From contig JAOUQB010000085.1 in assembly GCA_029879555.1 (NCBI GenBank), forward strand, positions 1-8,462: 8,462 bases of DNA, given 5' to 3'. A program made the translations under genes and the position numbers. Positions 5,202-8,462 of this stretch are shown here, in pieces. Below the pieces are notes generated by a model that made no database searches, was not told the origin of the DNA, and worked only from the letters and a program-made list of their open reading frames with translations. The DNA is from Nitrospirota bacterium. GTDB lineage: Bacteria > Nitrospirota > Nitrospiria > Nitrospirales > UBA8639. Each line of letters starts with the position of its first letter. Positions within the stretch are counted from its first letter, which is position 1.

Positions 5202-6527
5202 TTAGGGGGTGGGGTGAGAGTCGGGAGCGAGGGGAAGGTTGATGTTAAAGGTGGTGCCTATCCCAACTTCGCTTTCCACCGTGATTTTCCCATGATGGGC
5301 GTCCACGACATCTTTGACGATTTTTGTCCCGAGGCCGGTCCCGCCTTTCTTCTTGCTCATGGCGCTTGTTGTAAACAAGCTGTCACGAATTTCAGCCGGC
5401 ATGCCTCGACCAGTATCTTTCACCTCGATGTGAAGAGTCTGATTCTCAGGATGCAGGTGCCCCAGAATGGTTATGCATCCTCCCGGCGGCACCTCAGCAA
5501 TCGCGTTGTTCACGAGATTGTAAAAGGCATTAAACAGTCGCCCCTCATCTGCCTGAATGTCGGGGATGTTTTGAATACCTTCCTGGTTGAGTCTAATGTC
5601 TTTTTCGTCCGCCATGAGTTTCAGTGTATCAAATACCGAGGCCACGACATGGGCCATTTTGCAAGATGCAAACCTAGGAGGGCTGCTGAGGCCTTTCACG
5701 CAATCGGCAATCTCTTTAACGCGGTCTTGAATGCGCTTAGCATTATTCGACAGCATTTGGATGACTTCATGGCAGGTATCCTGGCTGGCTTTGATTTTGA
5801 CAGCCGGAAGGCCCGGAAGAGCCGCATAGGTCTCGTCAATTTCGTCCTTCAATAGGGATGCCCCGCAGAGCACCGGCATGAGAAGATTTTTCACATCATG
5901 GCCAATATCTCCAAGAATCCTGGCCACCTCTGCCAGTTTGGCCTCTTGAAACAGCCGAGCCTGTTCTATGGCGATAGCCGTGAATGAGGCAATGATGCTC
6001 AAAATCGCTACGTCGTCATGATCGAGTTGCCCCTCTCGTTTATTCATGACTTCCAGCACGCCGATAGGATGGCCCTCCCACCGTTTGAGTGGGAGCGCAA
6101 TCATATCTTGTGTGGTAAATCCCGTATTTTGATCAATTTTTTCAAGGTGGCGTTGGTCTCCCTTGACGTCTTGCACCACTATGGGTTCGCCTTTAGCAAA
6201 CACCGATCCGGCTATCCCCTCTGTCCATGGAAAGGCCGTGCCGGGCTGAGGCGCCTTGTCTCCGATGGCATGGTAAAACACCAGTTCCTTGGTTTCCGGT
6301 TTGGCCAGTAACACGCACCCCGCTTGCCCATTCACCACTTCCAGGGCAATCTTGAGGCCCTGTTCAACGAGTTCCTCCACGCTCAGATGCTGAAAGAGTG
6401 CTTCGCTGATACGGCGGGCCGCATCCAACTCCCGTTCTCGTCGATCATGTTGTCGTGAGATGGTCATTGGATAAGTCTCGATGGTGTCAATATTCGTGGT
6501 CATGCTGGCGATGCGAGGGCATTTCAC
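5202..6527 (-). CDS. Cytosolic GAF-domain sensor histidine kinase
   Basis: This 441-residue kinase has no transmembrane segment or signal peptide, so it should sense an internal cue. Residues about 40-195 form a GAF domain (EELVEQGLKIALEVV ... GIAGSVFAKGEPIVV ... IALPLKRWEGHPIGVLEVMN), ending in a helical linker. The phospho-acceptor region is GDIGHDVKNLLMPV, with His210. The H-box is HDVKN instead of the common HExR. The ATPase domain shows the N-box NLVNNAI (337-343), the G1 box DTGRGMP (371-377) and the G2 box GGTGLGT (395-401), all intact. The start is uncertain. GTG at 6527, 11 nt after the response-regulator stop, fits translational coupling, but ATG at 6503 and 6467 are alternatives and none has a strong ribosome binding site. 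The likely phosphorylation partner is the receiver protein encoded just upstream. The GAF ligand is unknown. Confidence 0.9.
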   Translation of the reverse strand: MKCPRIASMTTNIDTIETYPMTISRQHDRRERELDAARRISEALFQHLSVEELVEQGLKIALEVVNGQAGCVLLAKPETKELVFYHAIGDKAPQPGTAFPWTEGIAGSVFAKGEPIVVQDVKGDQRHLEKIDQNTGFTTQDMIALPLKRWEGHPIGVLEVMNKREGQLDHDDVAILSIIASFTAIAIEQARLFQEAKLAEVARILGDIGHDVKNLLMPVLCGASLLKDEIDETYAALPGLPAVKIKASQDTCHEVIQMLSNNAKRIQDRVKEIADCVKGLSSPPRFASCKMAHVVASVFDTLKLMADEKDIRLNQEGIQNIPDIQADEGRLFNAFYNLVNNAIAEVPPGGCITILGHLHPENQTLHIEVKDTGRGMPAEIRDSLFTTSAMSKKKGGTGLGTKIVKDVVDAHHGKITVESEVGIGTTFNINLPLAPDSHPTP

Positions 6528-6538
6528 CTTTGGTCTAT

Positions 6539-6946
6539 TTACGTGGCAAATTGATCTTTAAAAAGCTCATGGCTATTCGCGGCCTTCTTCACCGCCTCCA
6601 CCAACTTTTCTGATTCAATGGGCTTGGTCAAGTATTCGACAATGCCTTGCTTAAAGAGTTCATTCGCATCTTTAAAGTCGGGATTGCCCGTGAGCACGAT
6701 AACCGGGACGGAGGGGAACTGTTCGCGGAAATAGGCAATGGCGCCCATCCCGTTCACATTGGGCATCTGCATATCACAGATAATGGTATCGACGGCTAGG
6801 GGATTGTCTCCTGATCGAATGGCATCGATTCCTTTTTGTCCGTCTTCGGCTTCGACCACATCAAATCCGGCCTTGGTTAACGTCATCCGGATGGTGCGCC
6901 GCACATCTGCTTCATCGTCGACCACTAACACTCGACCTTCAGCCAT
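6539..6946 (-). CDS. Single-domain response regulator (CheY-like receiver)
   Basis: This is a 135-residue stand-alone receiver domain with no DNA-binding or enzymatic output. Key residues are present: acidic Asp10-Asp11, phospho-acceptor Asp58 (IICDMQMPNVNG), Thr86 (VIVLTGNPD) and Lys108 (EYLTKPIES). The ATG at 6946 is secured by a near-perfect AAGGAGG (6952-6958) spaced 5 nt upstream, the strongest ribosome binding site in the window. It is the first gene of a probable operon with the GAF kinase (11 bp gap) and perhaps the NADH dehydrogenase. Without an output domain it must act by protein contact, as a relay intermediate or as a phosphate sink for the kinase. Which of these applies cannot be seen here. 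Confidence 0.93.
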   Translation of the reverse strand: MAEGRVLVVDDEADVRRTIRMTLTKAGFDVVEAEDGQKGIDAIRSGDNPLAVDTIICDMQMPNVNGMGAIAYFREQFPSVPVIVLTGNPDFKDANELFKQGIVEYLTKPIESEKLVEAVKKAANSHELFKDQFAT

Positions 6947-7059
6947 AGTACCCTCCTTGCGAATTGCCCAATGAAACGTGGACTTTGTGAGTAATGCGGT
7001 ACGGGTATGTCTCGTTCGCTCTCTGGTGAGAACTGATAACGATCAATCCGACCACCAAA

Positions 7060-7075
7060 TCGTTGCACGCAACGA
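7060..7075. promoter_or_regulatory. Perfect 7-2-7 palindrome upstream of the response regulator
   Basis: TCGTTGC and GCAACGA flank AC. It lies about 115 bp upstream of the response-regulator start, a reasonable position for an operator or activator site. The binding factor is unknown. Confidence 0.4.
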
Positions 7076-7101
7076 CAAGGATCAACTGCTTAATAGTTAT
7101 G

Positions 7102-7119
7102 GTGTGGTCTGGGCCACAC
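7102..7119. repeat. Hairpin-type inverted repeat
   Basis: GTGTGG and CCACAC form a 6-bp GC-rich stem around a 6-base loop. No T-run follows on either strand, so it is unlikely to be a strong intrinsic terminator. Confidence 0.35.
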
Positions 7120-7172
7120 GCGTTCCCGTTCTCTGTGCCGAAGCCAGTCTCAGGAAGCATGGGCCCAACGTG

Positions 7173-7189
7173 ATCTACAGGCTGTAGAT
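7173..7189. promoter_or_regulatory. Perfect 8-1-8 palindrome
   Basis: ATCTACAG and CTGTAGAT flank a central G. It has the same 8-1-8 geometry as the element upstream of the Uma2 gene, but a different sequence. With a one-base centre, a protein-binding site is more likely than an RNA hairpin. Confidence 0.4.
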
Positions 7190-7424
7190 GAGGTTGGAAG
7201 CGAGCTGAAAGGCCGTGTGCAAGACGTCTAAGGAAGCCGTCGTTTCAGGGCTAGTATCACGGTCTTTATGACCTGCGCGTCTATTGTTGATAACCTTGTG
7301 TGATTGTTACCGGAATAGCTGAAATAAGTCAATAAAAGGGAGGGGCAAGAAAACCACTCAAAATAGATGATTCCAGCGCGGTCTAAGCACGATCAACATG
7401 GGTAAGCAATATCATGAGAATGAA

Positions 7425-7447
7425 GAGTGCCACTCCTTAAATAAGGA
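7425..7447. promoter_or_regulatory. Two overlapping palindromes
   Basis: GAGTG-C-CACTC (7425-7435) overlaps TCCTTA-AA-TAAGGA (7434-7447) by two bases. The pair ends 7 bp before the candidate -35 of the CHASE2 gene promoter, a position that would suit regulation. Function is inferred only from position. Confidence 0.35.
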
Positions 7448-7453
7448 TCGTGA

Positions 7454-7483
7454 TTGGAAGGCCGCGAGGAAAAGCTCTATTAT
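7454..7483 (+). promoter_or_regulatory. Candidate promoter for the CHASE2 gene
   Basis: TTGGAA (7454-7459) and TATTAT (7478-7483) are 18 bp apart and match sigma70 consensus at four and five of six positions. This leaves a leader of about 95 nt before the GTG at 7584. Confidence 0.3.
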
Positions 7484-7583
7484 AAGGCGTTTCCCATTGA
7501 GAATTGTCCTCAGGCGAGTCGTGAGCAACATGTGGTGAAAAAGGTTCCCTCGAGAGAAAATCCATCCTTTTAAATGGAGAGAC

Positions 7584-8462
7584 GTGCCCAATTTCTTTCA
7601 GCGGTCCTCCATCGTCCATATTGGGGTTATGACACTGGCCATATGGCTAGCCGTGATGGGTGTGCGGAACCAAGGTCTTTTGGAAGGGTTGGAGCTGGAA
7701 GCGTATGATTGGTCCATGCGGCTATCATCACAATACACCAACGAAGCTCCTCCTATCACTCTGGTCACCATTACGGATCAAGATATTCAGGCATTAGGGC
7801 ATTGGCCCATTTCCGATGAGGTTCTGGCCGAGGCACTGACACGCATTCAGGCTCAGGGTCCGCGAGTCATCGGTGTCGATATCTATCGTGATCTGGAAGT
7901 ACCTCCAGGGCGTGCAGCGTTGAACCAGGTTCTTGAGCGGTTCCCCCAAATCATGATGGTGATGAAATTTGGGAAACCCGAGCAAGGGGGCATTGCCGGG
8001 CCAGCCATATTACGGGAAACAGACCGCGTGGGATTCAGTGATATGGTGGTCGATCAGGATGGGGTCGTGAGGCGCGGGCTCTTATTTTTGGATGATGGAG
8101 TCACCGCCTCTCGTTCATTGCCGTTTCTGCTCGCGCTGAAATATCTGGAACAGGATGGAATCAAGCCAGAACCTGCCGGAGACAATCCGGATTGGTTAAA
8201 GCTGGGACATGCCGTCTTTCGCCCTTTTGAAACAAATGATGGAAGTTATGTGAAGGCGGATGCGCAGGGGTATCAATTCTTGTTGAATCTGAATCGAGGG
8301 GTTCACACATTTCCCACCCTATCTTTGCAAACGGTGTTAGCGGGAGAGATAAACCCAGAAGTCATTCACGATCGCATTGTGCTTCTGGGTGTGGTGTCGG
8401 AAGGAGTGAAAGATTATTTTTACACCTCGCAATGCGGAAGCCTCATCCGCTGCCCCCGCGTC
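7584..8462 (+). CDS. CHASE2-domain sensor protein, N-terminal part (runs off the window)
   Basis: The frame is open for 293 codons to the window edge. A membrane anchor (about residues 10-27, IVHIGVMTLAIWLAVMGV) is followed by a CHASE2 extracytoplasmic sensor domain. Visible family features are LELEAYDWSMRL, ITLVTITDQDIQALGHWPISD, GPRVIGVDIYRD, VGFSDMVVDQDGVVRRG (about 149-165) and DRIVLLGVVSEGVKDYF (about 263-279). The GTG at 7584 is chosen because GGAGA lies just upstream (7576-7580) and it keeps the membrane anchor; ATG at 7629 would remove most of the N-terminal region. CHASE2 is usually coupled to a class III adenylate/guanylate cyclase, a kinase or a diguanylate cyclase, and the output domain lies beyond this window. 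The last 15 or so residues (TSQCGSLIRCPRV) do not look like the usual TP-containing end of the domain. Confidence 0.85.
   Translation, partial: MPNFFQRSSIVHIGVMTLAIWLAVMGVRNQGLLEGLELEAYDWSMRLSSQYTNEAPPITLVTITDQDIQALGHWPISDEVLAEALTRIQAQGPRVIGVDIYRDLEVPPGRAALNQVLERFPQIMMVMKFGKPEQGGIAGPAILRETDRVGFSDMVVDQDGVVRRGLLFLDDGVTASRSLPFLLALKYLEQDGIKPEPAGDNPDWLKLGHAVFRPFETNDGSYVKADAQGYQFLLNLNRGVHTFPTLSLQTVLAGEINPEVIHDRIVLLGVVSEGVKDYFYTSQCGSLIRCPRV

Larger units (their letters stand above)
6947..7583. other. Long intergenic region rich in palindromes
   Basis: About 640 bp lies between two divergently transcribed genes. Short open frames occur on both strands, but none has a ribosome binding site with family resemblance, so none is called. 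No tRNA-like or rRNA sequence was seen. The stretch holds at least five perfect short inverted repeats and a candidate promoter for the CHASE2 gene. No clear promoter for the response-regulator operon could be picked out. Confidence 0.6.

Noticed and set aside
5109..5855. Plus-strand 248-codon open frame
   Set aside because: It is antisense to the histidine kinase catalytic domain, which carries all expected motifs.
6978..7187. Plus-strand 69-codon open frame in the long gap
   Set aside because: It has no ribosome binding site and no recognisable domain, and it crosses three palindromes.

Overview
The window looks like a chromosomal segment from a free-living Gram-negative-type bacterium of medium GC content. 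A Nitrospira-like (Nitrospirota) source fits best: the gene mix is a type-2 NADH dehydrogenase fused to a cyclic-nucleotide-binding domain, a soluble GAF histidine kinase, a CHASE2 protein and dense toxin-antitoxin cassettes. There is no rRNA or marker gene, so the taxonomy is inference only.

Left part (1-3443), accessory. A Uma2-family protein gene lies on the minus strand, with a perfect 8-1-8 palindrome just upstream of its start. Next is a minus-strand DUF2147 gene interrupted by in-frame TGA codons. Two plus-strand toxin-antitoxin modules follow: a Phd/VapB-like antitoxin with a PIN-domain VapC-like toxin (ATGA overlap), and a MntA-like nucleotidyltransferase with a HepT-like HEPN toxin (GTGA overlap). 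Between the two modules is a 60-codon minus-strand remnant that matches the 3' end of the NADH dehydrogenase gene lying on the far side of mntA-hepT. The mntA-hepT pair is therefore bracketed by two direct copies of the same gene end, including an exact 42-bp match about 1.0 kb apart. This suggests a cassette inserted at, or recombined into, the 3' end of such a gene.

Middle part (3444-6946), probably one minus-strand transcription unit: a single-domain response regulator, a cytosolic GAF histidine kinase 11 bp downstream, and then the NDH-2/cNMP fusion after about 110 bp. The order suggests a signalling pair next to a respiratory enzyme that may itself respond to a cyclic nucleotide.

Right part (6947-8462): about 640 bp without a convincing gene but with several perfect palindromes, then the start of a plus-strand CHASE2 sensor protein that runs off the window. 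Its output domain is not visible. CHASE2 proteins are often class III nucleotide cyclases, so a link to the cNMP-binding NADH dehydrogenase is possible but unproven.
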